Shown: in pieces, positions 7,755 to 15,393 of the stretch | How positions within the stretch are numbered: position 1 is the stretch's first letter | Layout: each line of letters starts with the position of its first letter | Source of the DNA: Candidatus Woesearchaeota archaeon | Lineage (GTDB): Archaea; Nanobdellota; Nanobdellia; Woesearchaeales; ARS49 | Reading direction: 5' to 3' | Assembly (NCBI GenBank): GCA_016203225.1 | Contig: JACQNC010000009.1 | Coordinates: 62,001 to 126,000 of the forward strand | DNA length: 64,000 nt | The notes under the pieces: generated by a model | Told to the model about the DNA's origin: nothing | Database searches by the model: none | The model's input: the letters and a program-made list of their open reading frames with translations, nothing else | Program-made: the position numbers and the translations under genes

Positions 7755-8444
7755 ATGAACGGTCAACAGCCATCAACATCGACACAGATATCAACGCAAA
7801 CGCCTGCACGGCCGGTGCAAGCGCAGGTCCAACCGGCACAGCCAGGCAAGCCCGACATCAAGGCCAACTTCTGGCGGTGGCTTTGGTGGTTCATCTGGGA
7901 GGACAACAGCATCTGGAGCTGGATCGTGAACATCATCCTGGCGTTCGTCATAATCAAGTTCATAGTCTATCCTGGGCTAGGACTGTTGCTCGGCACCGGT
8001 TTCCCGATAGTCGCAGTCGTTTCAGGTTCTATGGAGCACGACGGCTCGTTCGACCAATGGTGGACGTCGCAGTGCGGCAGCGCATCGCAATCTGAATTGT
8101 ACGCGGAGTACGGCGTCGACAAGACGGAATTCGGGGCATTCCGGTTCAGGAACGGGTTCAACAAGGGGGATCTGATGATCCTGCGCAGCGCGAAGGAAGT
8201 CGGATTGGGGGATGTCGTCGTCTTCTCCGCTCCTGGTCTGCGTGACCCGATCATCCATCGCGCCGTGGCGATCTCTGATAGCAGCATAACCACCAAGGGC
8301 GACCACAATTGCGTCTCGGCACCGTTCGAGACCAACCTCTCCCAAGAGCGATTGCTAGGCAAGGCCTTGTTCAGGTTGCCATACTTGGGATGGATAAAGA
8401 TCGGGTTCGTTGAATTGGTCAACATCATCGCTGGAAGGAACTGA
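7755..8444 (+). CDS. Signal peptidase I, archaeal/ER (S26B) type
   Basis: Type I signal peptidase, which removes signal peptides from exported proteins at the membrane. I start it at MNGQQPS (229 residues), consistent with the promoter. A Gln/Pro-rich cytoplasmic N-terminus precedes a tryptophan-rich segment and a transmembrane helix (about 55-75). The catalytic serine lies in VVSGSMEH (S92), a histidine replaces the bacterial lysine (IIHRAVAI), and the acidic box is TKGDHN, so this is a Ser-His-Asp enzyme. A C-terminal hydrophobic segment ends the protein. It heads an operon with TFS and a DUF167 protein. Many exported proteins in this window are likely substrates. Confidence 0.88.
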   Translation: MNGQQPSTSTQISTQTPARPVQAQVQPAQPGKPDIKANFWRWLWWFIWEDNSIWSWIVNIILAFVIIKFIVYPGLGLLLGTGFPIVAVVSGSMEHDGSFDQWWTSQCGSASQSELYAEYGVDKTEFGAFRFRNGFNKGDLMILRSAKEVGLGDVVVFSAPGLRDPIIHRAVAISDSSITTKGDHNCVSAPFETNLSQERLLGKALFRLPYLGWIKIGFVELVNIIAGRN

Positions 8445-8445
8445 T

Positions 8446-8760
8446 ATGATGTTCTGCCCGAAGTGCGGAAGCATCCTGATGCCGAAGAACATCGGCGGAA
8501 AACGCGTGCTCGGCTGCTCATGCGGGTACAAGGCAGAGGGCGATGTCACGATAAAGGAAGAGGTGAAGCATGTCAAGAAGGAGGTCCACGTGCTGGAGAA
8601 CGAGAACGATCCCACGTTGCCGTTGGCGGACTACGCGTGCAAAAAATGCGGTCATCCGAAATGCTTCTTCTGGGAGCTCCAGACGCGTTCTGCCGACGAG
8701 GCCCCGACGCGGTTCTACAAGTGCGAGAAGTGCAAGCACACCTGGCGCGAGTATAAATGA
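8446..8760 (+). CDS. tfs: Transcription factor S (TFIIS/RPB9-like)
   Basis: The 104-residue protein has two zinc ribbons. The C-terminal one (CKKCGHPKCFF...FYKCEKCKHTW) carries the acidic DE pair in TRSADEAPT that reaches into the RNA polymerase active site and stimulates cleavage of backtracked transcripts. The N-terminal ribbon begins FCPKCGS; its second half reads GCSCGYK, so the last two cysteines are separated by one residue rather than the usual two. A GGAAGGA ribosome binding site spans the end of the upstream signal peptidase. Two adjacent ATGs (8446, 8449) are possible. Confidence 0.92.
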   Translation: MMFCPKCGSILMPKNIGGKRVLGCSCGYKAEGDVTIKEEVKHVKKEVHVLENENDPTLPLADYACKKCGHPKCFFWELQTRSADEAPTRFYKCEKCKHTWREYK

Positions 8761-9005
8761 TGGACTGGTCGGCACATATTCACAACCACCATATCAAAGT
8801 CCGTGCGCGACCTGGCGCCGACGAGACAAAAGTGCTTGGGTGCGATGAAGCACGACATGCGGTGAAGATCTCGGTCGCGGCTCCTGCGCAAGACAACAAA
8901 GCGAACATCTTGCTCCTGAAGTTCTTGAAGAAGCAGCTCGGCAAACAGGTGAGATTGGTCTCCGGCGCCACGTCGCGCGACAAAGTCGTAGAAATCGTTG
9001 AGTAG
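8757..9005 (+). CDS. DUF167 (YggU-like) family protein
   Basis: Small DUF167 protein of 82 residues with the hallmark run IKVRARPGADETKV, the APAQDNKAN loop and the LVSGATSRDKVVEI end. Biochemical function is unknown; structures show a small alpha/beta fold suggestive of nucleic acid or protein binding. Its ATG overlaps the TFS stop by 4 bases, so it belongs to the signal peptidase-TFS operon. A second ATG at 8760 is possible. Confidence 0.9.
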   Translation: MMDWSAHIHNHHIKVRARPGADETKVLGCDEARHAVKISVAAPAQDNKANILLLKFLKKQLGKQVRLVSGATSRDKVVEIVE

Positions 9006-9107
9006 CCGAAAGATTTCCGCATTTCTCGTGGTTCTTCCGGCGCGATGCTCTGTTCTTCCGGAAAAATTCCAGCAAGACATATGAATTGCGAAAACGCCAT
9101 TCGTCGC

Positions 9108-9329
9108 ATGTCAAACATCACGTTGATCGTCATCAAAGGAAGGAGAATCCACGTTCTACAAACGCATTGGCGTACCGTGAAGGCGCTCTTGGAACACGGT
9201 TTTGACGGCGTTCTTTGGCAGAAGCACGAGAACCGGACTGAAGACCTCGATGCTGGCTACATCCTCGTCGACCTGAACACAGGCACCGTCGTTAACGAGC
9301 AGAACGCGTTTGCCGCGGAATGTTTTTAA
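9108..9329 (+). CDS. Small conserved-looking hypothetical protein
   Basis: From MSNITLIV the ORF encodes 73 residues with a clear alternation of beta-like (ITLIVIKGRRIHV) and helical (WRTVKALLEHGF) segments, then DAGYILVDLNTGTVVNEQNAF, which reads like a real small alpha/beta protein. There is no strong TATA or ribosome binding site, and starts at 9045 or 9081 are also open. Its 3' end overlaps the TATA box of the next gene. Function unknown. Confidence 0.5.
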   Translation: MSNITLIVIKGRRIHVLQTHWRTVKALLEHGFDGVLWQKHENRTEDLDAGYILVDLNTGTVVNEQNAFAAECF

Positions 9330-9330
9330 A
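9323..9330 (+). promoter_or_regulatory. TATA box of small glycine-rich membrane protein
   Basis: TTTTTAAA centred 26 bases before the ATG at 9353; it overlaps the end of the preceding small ORF. Confidence 0.65.
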
Positions 9331-9352
9331 CACTCTTTTAGGCAGCCCAAGT

Positions 9353-9745
9353 ATGAGCCTCTTCGACGACCTCCCAGATGACCTTAAGAAGGACGCGCGG
9401 GCGATGCCGATGCCCCCGGAACAGCTGCTCCTGAGCCTCGGATCGTTCGCGGCAGGCGCGTTCCACGGCTTCATCACTGCGCAAGGAAAGGATGTTCCTT
9501 TGGAAGGACGCGCGATGCTTGTCGGCATCCCCTTGACGCTCGAGACTATCGCAGGCGGCTATGGGTTTGGGTTCGGCGGCAGGATCTGCCGCGCAGTGAT
9601 TGAACGGCTACAAAAGGAAGGCCGTCCTATCGGGTACGAGGAAGGGACGTTCATGGGCGCGGGCGCAGCTTACGGCTGCATCTTCGGGACGCTGACACAA
9701 GCCATTGGTTTTGGCGCGGGCTATGTGTGGGGAAAGCTGTTCTAG
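9353..9745 (+). CDS. Small glycine-rich membrane protein, unknown
   Basis: Starting at MSLFDDLPDD (130 residues) fits the TATA spacing. An acidic N-terminus is followed by glycine/alanine-rich hydrophobic segments (LSLGSFAAGAFHGFI, ETIAGGYGFGFGG, GAGAAYGCIFGTLTQAIGFGAGYVW) with small-residue repeats that could pack as glycine zippers in the membrane. No known domain. It converges with nucS, the stop regions overlapping by 4 bases. Confidence 0.75.
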   Translation: MSLFDDLPDDLKKDARAMPMPPEQLLLSLGSFAAGAFHGFITAQGKDVPLEGRAMLVGIPLTLETIAGGYGFGFGGRICRAVIERLQKEGRPIGYEEGTFMGAGAAYGCIFGTLTQAIGFGAGYVWGKLF

Positions 9746-10479
9746 AACCCGTCAAGCGTGCTCTGTTTCTTGTCGAACTCTTCCAGGTATTTCGGCGGCT
9801 TGACCGATTTGAACTCGAAGCCCCAGTCTTCCAGCATCTTCCTCGCGTTCTCGGTGATCTTCGGCGCCGCGAGGATGCCACGGACCTTCGTGATGCCTTT
9901 GCTGACCATCATCTTCTCTACGTATCTGCGCAGTTGCGTCACTGCCGATAGGTCTGCGCAATAGCGTTTGCACTCGACGATCGTCAACGTCCCCTCCTTA
10001 TCGGTCCCGAATACATCGATGAATCCGTACTTGGTCTGTTCCTCGCGCGAGACTGGCTTGAATCCCTCCTCGATCATCTCCGGATTGTCATAGAGCATGT
10101 TGCTCATGTCCTCTTCCGTGCCAGCAACGACTATCGTCTGGCCGTCCTCTAGCTTGTGCGAGTTGTAGAAGTGCACGCGCTCGATCGTGATGTCGAGGAA
10201 TTCCTTCAACGGCAGGTTCTTGCTGCGCAGCAGGAGCTTGCTGCCGTCCATCACCGCCGTGTGACTGGTGTCGGGCTTCATGTAGTTGATAGGCGCGTTG
10301 CCTGTTGGCTGGTGGACGAGGATGGCTTTGTCGCTTTTGATTACGATCACGCGATCGCCGCGGCCGAGATGGCTCTCTGCGCGGCCAGAATACCTTATCG
10401 AACACGTGCACGCCAGCACGATCGTCTCGTTCCGAGTCAGCGCATCGGCCAAAAGCGTCGCATAATCAGACAACTGCAT
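9742..10479 (-). CDS. nucS: Endonuclease NucS with PCNA-binding tail
   Basis: NucS/EndoMS (245 residues) cuts mismatched or flapped DNA, and is the non-MutS mismatch repair nuclease of many archaea and actinobacteria. The N-terminal half is the beta-rich DNA-binding and dimerisation domain. The C-terminal half has the RecB-like nuclease motifs (GFIDVFGTDKEGTLTIVECKR: D, E and K of the PD-(D/E)XK core, preceded by an EMIEEGF segment). The protein ends KKQSTLDGF, a PIP-box-like sequence for PCNA binding. The ATG is 26 bases from a palindromic TATA shared with the divergent thymidylate operon. Confidence 0.92.
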   Translation of the reverse strand: MQLSDYATLLADALTRNETIVLACTCSIRYSGRAESHLGRGDRVIVIKSDKAILVHQPTGNAPINYMKPDTSHTAVMDGSKLLLRSKNLPLKEFLDITIERVHFYNSHKLEDGQTIVVAGTEEDMSNMLYDNPEMIEEGFKPVSREEQTKYGFIDVFGTDKEGTLTIVECKRYCADLSAVTQLRRYVEKMMVSKGITKVRGILAAPKITENARKMLEDWGFEFKSVKPPKYLEEFDKKQSTLDGF

Positions 10480-10501
10480 GCACGAAGCGCGTCGAAACGG
10501 G

Positions 10502-10509
10502 TTATATAA
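10502..10509. promoter_or_regulatory. Palindromic TATA between nucS and the thymidylate operon
   Basis: TTATATAA lies inside the palindrome GTTATATAAC. Its centre is 26 bases from the nucS ATG (10479, minus) and 26 bases from the ATG at 10531 (plus), so both could be leaderless from one element. A second AT-rich site (ATTTATAG, 10547-10554) could serve an alternative GTG start at 10591. Confidence 0.65.
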
Positions 10510-10530
10510 CGTTTGTTGTGATTGTGCATA

Positions 10531-12384
10531 ATGGAGGATAATAATGCATTTATAGGACGGATGAAGCGGTTCATCTGTTGGGGGAATACTGTGGCATTAG
10601 ACGATCGCATCAAGGGCGCGCTGGCTTCTCAAGAGCTCCGACAGGCATTTTTCCAGGACGGCTGGACCGACTTGAAGCACACGCCTGAGCGTGAGGACCG
10701 CATCCAGCCCGCGAATTATGACCTCGCCATCCAGGACGAATGCTGGCGCGTTCCTAACGGATTCCGTCCTTCGCGCGGCGTATCCGTGCTTGAATCATTG
10801 CGGCGATTGCTCCCCCGCGAAAGGTCCCATCAGAAGATCGATCCATCCGACGGTATTGTTCTCGCTCCGGAATTCTCTTACCTCTTCCCCGCAGAAGGTT
10901 CCTGGAAGGTTCCGCGTAACTTCTTCATCCGAGCAAGCCCTAAGTCGACCGAGGGCAGGATGGGAAACTTCGACCGGTTGCTCGGTGACGGCGTCCCCCG
11001 ATACGATGAAGTGCCTGAGGGATTCCAAGGTAAGCTTTACGTCCTTGTCAAGCCACTGGTGTTCTTCAACAGGGTGTTCCCGGGGTTCTCGTTCAATCAA
11101 CTGCGCGCGTATTGCGGCAGCCAGTGCGTAGTCAGCGACGACGACCTCAGGAAACTCATCAACCAGCTCCAGCTCGTCAAAAGGAACGGGCACGCGATCC
11201 CCGCAAATGAACTCGAATTCGACAACGGGCTGCTTCTCACCGCGGACCTGGAAGGCAGGGAAAGCGACGGGCTTGTCGGATTCCGCTCACGCAGGAACCC
11301 TGAACCAATCGACCGTCGCGTGAAGCGAGCCATCGACTGGGAGCAGTATTTCGAGCCGTTGCTCGCGCCCAAGACAGGAGACGTCCAGCTCAAGCGCGGA
11401 GAGCTACTTCTGACGCAGTCCCGTGAATGGCTCAGCATGACCCCCACCCACGCAGGCGTGATGCCCGACTATCGCACCAACATCATGGAGAACCGTGCGC
11501 ACATCGCAGGGTATTTCGACGCGAACAAGTTCGAGGGCATCGCGACATTGGAGATACCTGTGCTGGACGAGATGGTGCTCCATCATGGCGACCCGTGCTG
11601 CGCGGTACAATATGAGCAGGTGCGCGTTAAGCCGGACAAAGAATATGGAGGCGCCCACATGGACCAGAAATTCGCGCTCTTGCCGAAACCGCTCAAGCTT
11701 CCCAATCCTGCGGAGATCGCGGGCAGGGTCGCCAATGAGAAAGAGCTCATCATGTATGTTGAGCGTGCGAAGCTGTTCGGCAAGGACTATTTCGAGGGAT
11801 TCTCACCGGTCGATGGCGTAGATTTCAGGGCACGCATGCTGGAACATGGTGAATTCGGGAAGCGCGGGAGCGCTGAATCAGGGGTCGGGCTTGAAGCGGA
11901 CAATTCCAAGAAGCAGCCTATCGCATATCTCGTGTTCGTGAACCCTGAAGAAAAACTCGTCTTTGGCTACTGGCGTGCCAGCGAAAAGGAGAAGTATGCC
12001 GAGACGCGTCTGCACGGCAGGTTCAGCATAGGCGTCGGCGGCCATGTGCGTCCAAGCGACAAGCAAGAGGATCCCGCAGATCCGATATTCGCATCGTTGA
12101 TGCGCGAAGTGCACAAAGAAGAGGTGAAGTGCGAAGGTCGGTACGGAGCGCCGAAGCTGATTGGTTATGTCAACGATGACACGTTCAGCCCTGTCGATTC
12201 CGTGCATGTGGGTTTGTTGTACGTGATCGAGACCACGGGCACGGTCGTGCCGAAGGATGAGGAGTTGAGAGAGGGGCGCATGATGCCGTTCTCGAACATC
12301 CACGCGCTCATGAAAGATCCACAGTGCAAGGTCGAATGCTGGACGCAACACGCATTCAAAGAGATCGAGAAGCGGTATTCATGA
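10531..12384 (+). CDS. dCTP deaminase (duplicated DCD type) fused to Nudix domain
   Basis: First gene of a dTTP-supply operon, 617 residues from the ATG at 10531; a GTG at 10591, preceded by GGGGG and starting exactly at the domain, is an alternative. The first 390 or so residues match the large duplicated dCTP deaminase family: IQPANYDL, the ASPKSTEGR substrate loop, GFQGKLYVLV, then a second copy with AHIAGYFD and GIATLEIPV. In the first copy the catalytic glutamate expected after GPLYA is leucine; the second copy keeps LE. The last 160 residues are a Nudix-like domain (GGHV...MREVHKEEV, with a longer loop and Asp for the first Glu). The fusion could convert dCTP to dUTP and on to dUMP for ThyX. 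Confidence 0.8.
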   Translation: MEDNNAFIGRMKRFICWGNTVALDDRIKGALASQELRQAFFQDGWTDLKHTPEREDRIQPANYDLAIQDECWRVPNGFRPSRGVSVLESLRRLLPRERSHQKIDPSDGIVLAPEFSYLFPAEGSWKVPRNFFIRASPKSTEGRMGNFDRLLGDGVPRYDEVPEGFQGKLYVLVKPLVFFNRVFPGFSFNQLRAYCGSQCVVSDDDLRKLINQLQLVKRNGHAIPANELEFDNGLLLTADLEGRESDGLVGFRSRRNPEPIDRRVKRAIDWEQYFEPLLAPKTGDVQLKRGELLLTQSREWLSMTPTHAGVMPDYRTNIMENRAHIAGYFDANKFEGIATLEIPVLDEMVLHHGDPCCAVQYEQVRVKPDKEYGGAHMDQKFALLPKPLKLPNPAEIAGRVANEKELIMYVERAKLFGKDYFEGFSPVDGVDFRARMLEHGEFGKRGSAESGVGLEADNSKKQPIAYLVFVNPEEKLVFGYWRASEKEKYAETRLHGRFSIGVGGHVRPSDKQEDPADPIFASLMREVHKEEVKCEGRYGAPKLIGYVNDDTFSPVDSVHVGLLYVIETTGTVVPKDEELREGRMMPFSNIHALMKDPQCKVECWTQHAFKEIEKRYS

Positions 12385-13955
12385 GCTTCACACCTCCTCT
12401 CGTTACGCTCGTCGCCAAGTTCGACCAGTCCGCGTTCGACCTATCAGTAGGCGCGGCGCGCACCTGTTATGCGTCTAAAGCGGTCGCTCCGGAGCAGGTA
12501 GCGAAACGTCCTGATCTTGCCGACAAGATCTTCGAAGCCGTGCTCGAGGCAGGCCATCATACCACCATCCAGCACCCGCATTACACGTTCCTGATGCAGG
12601 GCGTGAGCCGGCAGTTCCTATGGTCGTTCCTGCACAGCCACCCATTCTACAATTCAGAACAACAGAGCCAACGCTACGTTGAGATGAAACCGGACCGGCT
12701 CGTCATCCCTCCGCTGGAAGGCAAGTCGCGCACCATCTTCATGGCGATGGCCACAGAGATGATGCAGGCCTACTTCGAGTTGAATGACCTGATGCGCCCG
12801 TTCATCGAAAAGGAATGGTTCAAGCTCTACTCTGGAAGGAAGGCCGACTTCTTGAACAAGAACGAGCGAGGCAAGCGTTGGGACGCCGCGATCCACAAAC
12901 GCACGCTCGAGGCGGCGCGTTATGTGATACCTGTAGCGATGCAGGCCGACCTATACCACACCATCTCCGGGCTCACGCTGATGCGATACTGGCGCATGTG
13001 CGAACAGTTCGATGCACCGGGCGAGACAAAGGATATCGTGGGCCGCATGATAGGGTTGGTCCGCGAGGACGACCCGCGGTACCTCTCGCGTCTCGAAGAC
13101 CCGGTACCTCTCCAGGAGACCCCGGAATACGTGATGTTCACGTCCTTCTTCGGCACCGGGCTCAATCCGTACGCGTCCGAGTTCATAAGGGAGTTCGACG
13201 CGCGGCTGGACGGATTGCAGGCGCTGCTCATCGGGCATGACCCGAACGCGGAGGCCGCGCTCGCGAACGCCGTGCGCGGTATTTTCGGGCTGCCGAAATC
13301 CCGGATGTCAGACGATGACGCCATCGATGTCGTGTTGGATCCGAGAAAGAACTCATATCTAGGCAGCACGCTGAACGTGAACACTCTCTCGAAACTGTCG
13401 CGTGCGCTGCATGTCGTTAATTACACGTTCGAGCACCGGTTGAGCCACACTGCAGACAGTCAAAGCCAAAGGCACCGCATGATCCCGGGCACGCGACCGA
13501 TCCTGCAGGCGCATTTCGACCCGAGCGAGCCGGACTGCATCTGGCCCATCTCATATCGGCAGGTCCCTGAGGCGATGGACAAAGTCACGAAGCTCACGGC
13601 AAAGGTCTGGAAGACCATCGGAGACCTCCTGAGCGAGGGAGTTCCGTGGGACTGCGCACAGTATCTCCTTCCGAACGCGACAGCAGTGCGTTACATAGAA
13701 TCAGGAAACCTCCTGAACTATCACCATAAATGGCACACCAGGTTATGCTATCTCGCGCAGGAGGAGATCTGGCGTCAATGCCTGGAAGAGGTGCGCCAGG
13801 TCTCGGAGGTTCACCCGCGCATCGGCAAGCATATCGGGCCGCCGTGCGCTATGCGCAACGTCGCCGGCATGAAGCCCATCTGTCCAGAGAAGGACCGTTA
13901 CTGCGGCGTTCCGGTGTGGCTCAGGACCCTTGACCAGTACGAGCGCGTCATCTGA
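12381..13955 (+). CDS. thyX: Double-domain flavin-dependent thymidylate synthase (ThyX)
   Basis: Starting at MSFTPP (ATGA overlap with the upstream gene) gives 524 residues, about twice a single ThyX. ThyX makes dTMP from dUMP using FAD, NADPH and methylenetetrahydrofolate. The N-terminal half has the substrate-binding HHTTIQHPHYTF and SEQQSQRYVE segments. The C-terminal half repeats the fold with VNYTFEHRLSHTAD and SQSQRHRM, plus a C-terminal cysteine-containing tail. Long fused ThyX proteins of this type are known in Chlamydiae and some archaea. The canonical RHRxxSxNExSxRY motif is divided between the halves. It is flanked by the dCTP deaminase fusion and dTMP kinase genes. Confidence 0.88.
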   Translation: MSFTPPLVTLVAKFDQSAFDLSVGAARTCYASKAVAPEQVAKRPDLADKIFEAVLEAGHHTTIQHPHYTFLMQGVSRQFLWSFLHSHPFYNSEQQSQRYVEMKPDRLVIPPLEGKSRTIFMAMATEMMQAYFELNDLMRPFIEKEWFKLYSGRKADFLNKNERGKRWDAAIHKRTLEAARYVIPVAMQADLYHTISGLTLMRYWRMCEQFDAPGETKDIVGRMIGLVREDDPRYLSRLEDPVPLQETPEYVMFTSFFGTGLNPYASEFIREFDARLDGLQALLIGHDPNAEAALANAVRGIFGLPKSRMSDDDAIDVVLDPRKNSYLGSTLNVNTLSKLSRALHVVNYTFEHRLSHTADSQSQRHRMIPGTRPILQAHFDPSEPDCIWPISYRQVPEAMDKVTKLTAKVWKTIGDLLSEGVPWDCAQYLLPNATAVRYIESGNLLNYHHKWHTRLCYLAQEEIWRQCLEEVRQVSEVHPRIGKHIGPPCAMRNVAGMKPICPEKDRYCGVPVWLRTLDQYERVI

Positions 13956-13956
13956 A

Positions 13957-13966
13957 GTTTTTTATA
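13957..13966 (+). promoter_or_regulatory. T-run terminator and TATA for tmk
   Basis: A run of T directly after the thyX stop runs into TTTTTATAG, centred 27 bases before the GTG start of tmk. The same bases may end the upstream transcript and start the next. Confidence 0.55.
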
Positions 13967-13988
13967 GCACCGCATCTTTCCGATTTCC

Positions 13989-14567
13989 GTGAAAGGCCTC
14001 TTCATCGTTCTCGAGGGCATAGACGGTTCTGGCAAGGGCACGCAGACGAAGTTGCTCTCGGAGTATCTCAAGAAGAGAGGCAGGAGGGTGCTGCTCACCT
14101 CCGAACCGAGCCATTCGGTAGTGGGCGCTTTCGCGAGAGAGCAGTTGCAGCATCGCAAGATGAGCCAGAAATGGATGCAGTTGCTGTTCGCGGCTGACCG
14201 GCAACATCACGTCGAGAATGATATCCTGCCCGCGTTGAAGGCTGGCAAGACCGTGATTTGCGACCGTTACAGTTTGTCTTCGCTCGCGTACGGCAGCGTA
14301 TCATTACCGCTGTCGTGGCTGAAGAAGCTCAACCACACGTTCCCGCGACCTGACTTGACGATCATCCTGGACGTCCCTGCTGAAGTCGGATTGAAACGTG
14401 TCCGTGGCCAGAGGCGCAGCCTGGAACTGTATGAGCGGAAAAACCTCTTGGCAAAGGTGCGCAGGAACTATCTCGCGCTCGCGAAAGGCGACATAAAGGT
14501 CGTGGACGCCTCAGGATCGAAGAAGGAGACGTTCGCCGCGATCAAAATGATCGTGGACAAACTCTGA
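13989..14567 (+). CDS. tmk: Thymidylate kinase
   Basis: dTMP kinase of 192 residues, converting dTMP to dTDP. The P-loop GIDGSGKGT (10-18), the dTMP-binding DRYSLSSLAYG motif, and the RRSLELYERKNLL lid region are visible. The start is a GTG, placed by the TATA 27 bases upstream; no ATG fits. It follows thyX by 33 bases with its own promoter and completes a dCTP-to-dTDP route encoded by three adjacent genes. Confidence 0.9.
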   Translation: MKGLFIVLEGIDGSGKGTQTKLLSEYLKKRGRRVLLTSEPSHSVVGAFAREQLQHRKMSQKWMQLLFAADRQHHVENDILPALKAGKTVICDRYSLSSLAYGSVSLPLSWLKKLNHTFPRPDLTIILDVPAEVGLKRVRGQRRSLELYERKNLLAKVRRNYLALAKGDIKVVDASGSKKETFAAIKMIVDKL

Positions 14568-14675
14568 TCATTCTGCTACTGCCGGGACTTCGGGGGTCTT
14601 GACTTCCTCGAACATCGCCAGCGTCTTGTTGCGCTTGATCGTATTGTAACTTATGTTGCTCTTCTTGATCTCCAC
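14568..14675 (-). CDS. Possible 35-residue protein
   Basis: Too short for the ORF track. From a GTG at 14675 the minus strand encodes VEIKKSNISYNTIKRN... to ...EVPAVAE, ending directly against the tmk stop. A GAGGTG ribosome-binding-like site precedes the GTG by 6 bases, and a TATA-like CTTAAAAA lies at 14729-14736. The composition looks protein-like, but there is no independent support. The remaining gap to 14860 shows nothing else. Confidence 0.35.
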   Translation of the reverse strand: MEIKKSNISYNTIKRNKTLAMFEEVKTPEVPAVAE

Positions 14676-14860
14676 AACGACACCTCTTTTTCCCGCGCAT
14701 CGGGACGATTCGAAGTAGCGCGCGTCTCTTTTTAAGTTCATGCGAGATACAATTGGTATGTTTCAGGCAACACTTTGTTCCTCATTGCGGAGTTAAGAAC
14801 TGATTTTACGACGGAAACAACTCGATGTCACTGCAAGAAAAGTGTTTCGTGACTTGAAAA

Positions 14861-15358
14861 CTACGCCTTCTTGTCGAACTCCATCAACGTCTGGAATGAT
14901 TGCGACAGCAATTTGCCGTCCTTCGCGTCGATCTTCAGGTTCAGCGTCTTCATGCTCTGGAAGAAGTAAGTGATGTTGTATATTGCCTTCCCTTCGTTGT
15001 TCTGGATGATGAAGAACGTCTTGAGAGGGATCTCGCGCGGGTGCTGCAACACGTGCTGTTCTTTCGCGGTCTTGAGCGCGGATTCGTGGCCTATGACGAC
15101 ATCCTCGGGTTTCAATTCAAGGATCGCGTTATCGGAGCGCAGGATCTCCTGATCCGGGATGATCTCGACGTACTTCGCGGAGACTACGAACGTCGTGATT
15201 GTGTCTTCAGGATTATAGTAGCCGAGCTGCCACGTGTCCTTATTTGCCTCGTCCAGCAGCAGGAATGCGTGCGCGAGGAAACTCTTCGCGTGCTCCTTCC
15301 TCCAAGCGGAATATTCCTTGCTCTGTTCAAGCGTTCGCAGGACGTCTTTTAGCTCCAT
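14861..15358 (-). CDS. Hypothetical protein, 165 residues
   Basis: No recognised family. The N-terminus is helical (KDVLRTLEQSKEYSAWRKEHAKSFLAHAFLL), followed by a beta-rich region (WQLGYYNPEDTITTFVVSAKYVEIIP) and KTFFIIQNNEGKAIYNITYFFQSMKTLNLKID. The overall pattern resembles a small alpha+beta domain that tracks another protein; it has no signal peptide or membrane helix. The start codon is 26 bases from a clear TATA (15381-15388), so expression is well supported. Confidence 0.75.
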   Translation of the reverse strand: MELKDVLRTLEQSKEYSAWRKEHAKSFLAHAFLLLDEANKDTWQLGYYNPEDTITTFVVSAKYVEIIPDQEILRSDNAILELKPEDVVIGHESALKTAKEQHVLQHPREIPLKTFFIIQNNEGKAIYNITYFFQSMKTLNLKIDAKDGKLLSQSFQTLMEFDKKA

Positions 15359-15380
15359 GTCATGGCCGCATCTGGGAGGG

Positions 15381-15388
15381 TATAAAAG
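15381..15388 (-). promoter_or_regulatory. TATA box of the 165-residue hypothetical gene
   Basis: Reads CTTTTATA on the minus strand, centred 26 bases from the ATG at 15358. It sits in the 35-base gap after the MFS gene. Confidence 0.7.
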
Positions 15389-15393
15389 AATTG

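Noticed and set aside
7213-7839. 208-residue minus-strand ORF across copy A of the structured element
   Set aside because: Covers the cyclase end, the intergenic element and the signal peptidase start on the opposite strand; it has no start signal or family and breaks with the operon layout.
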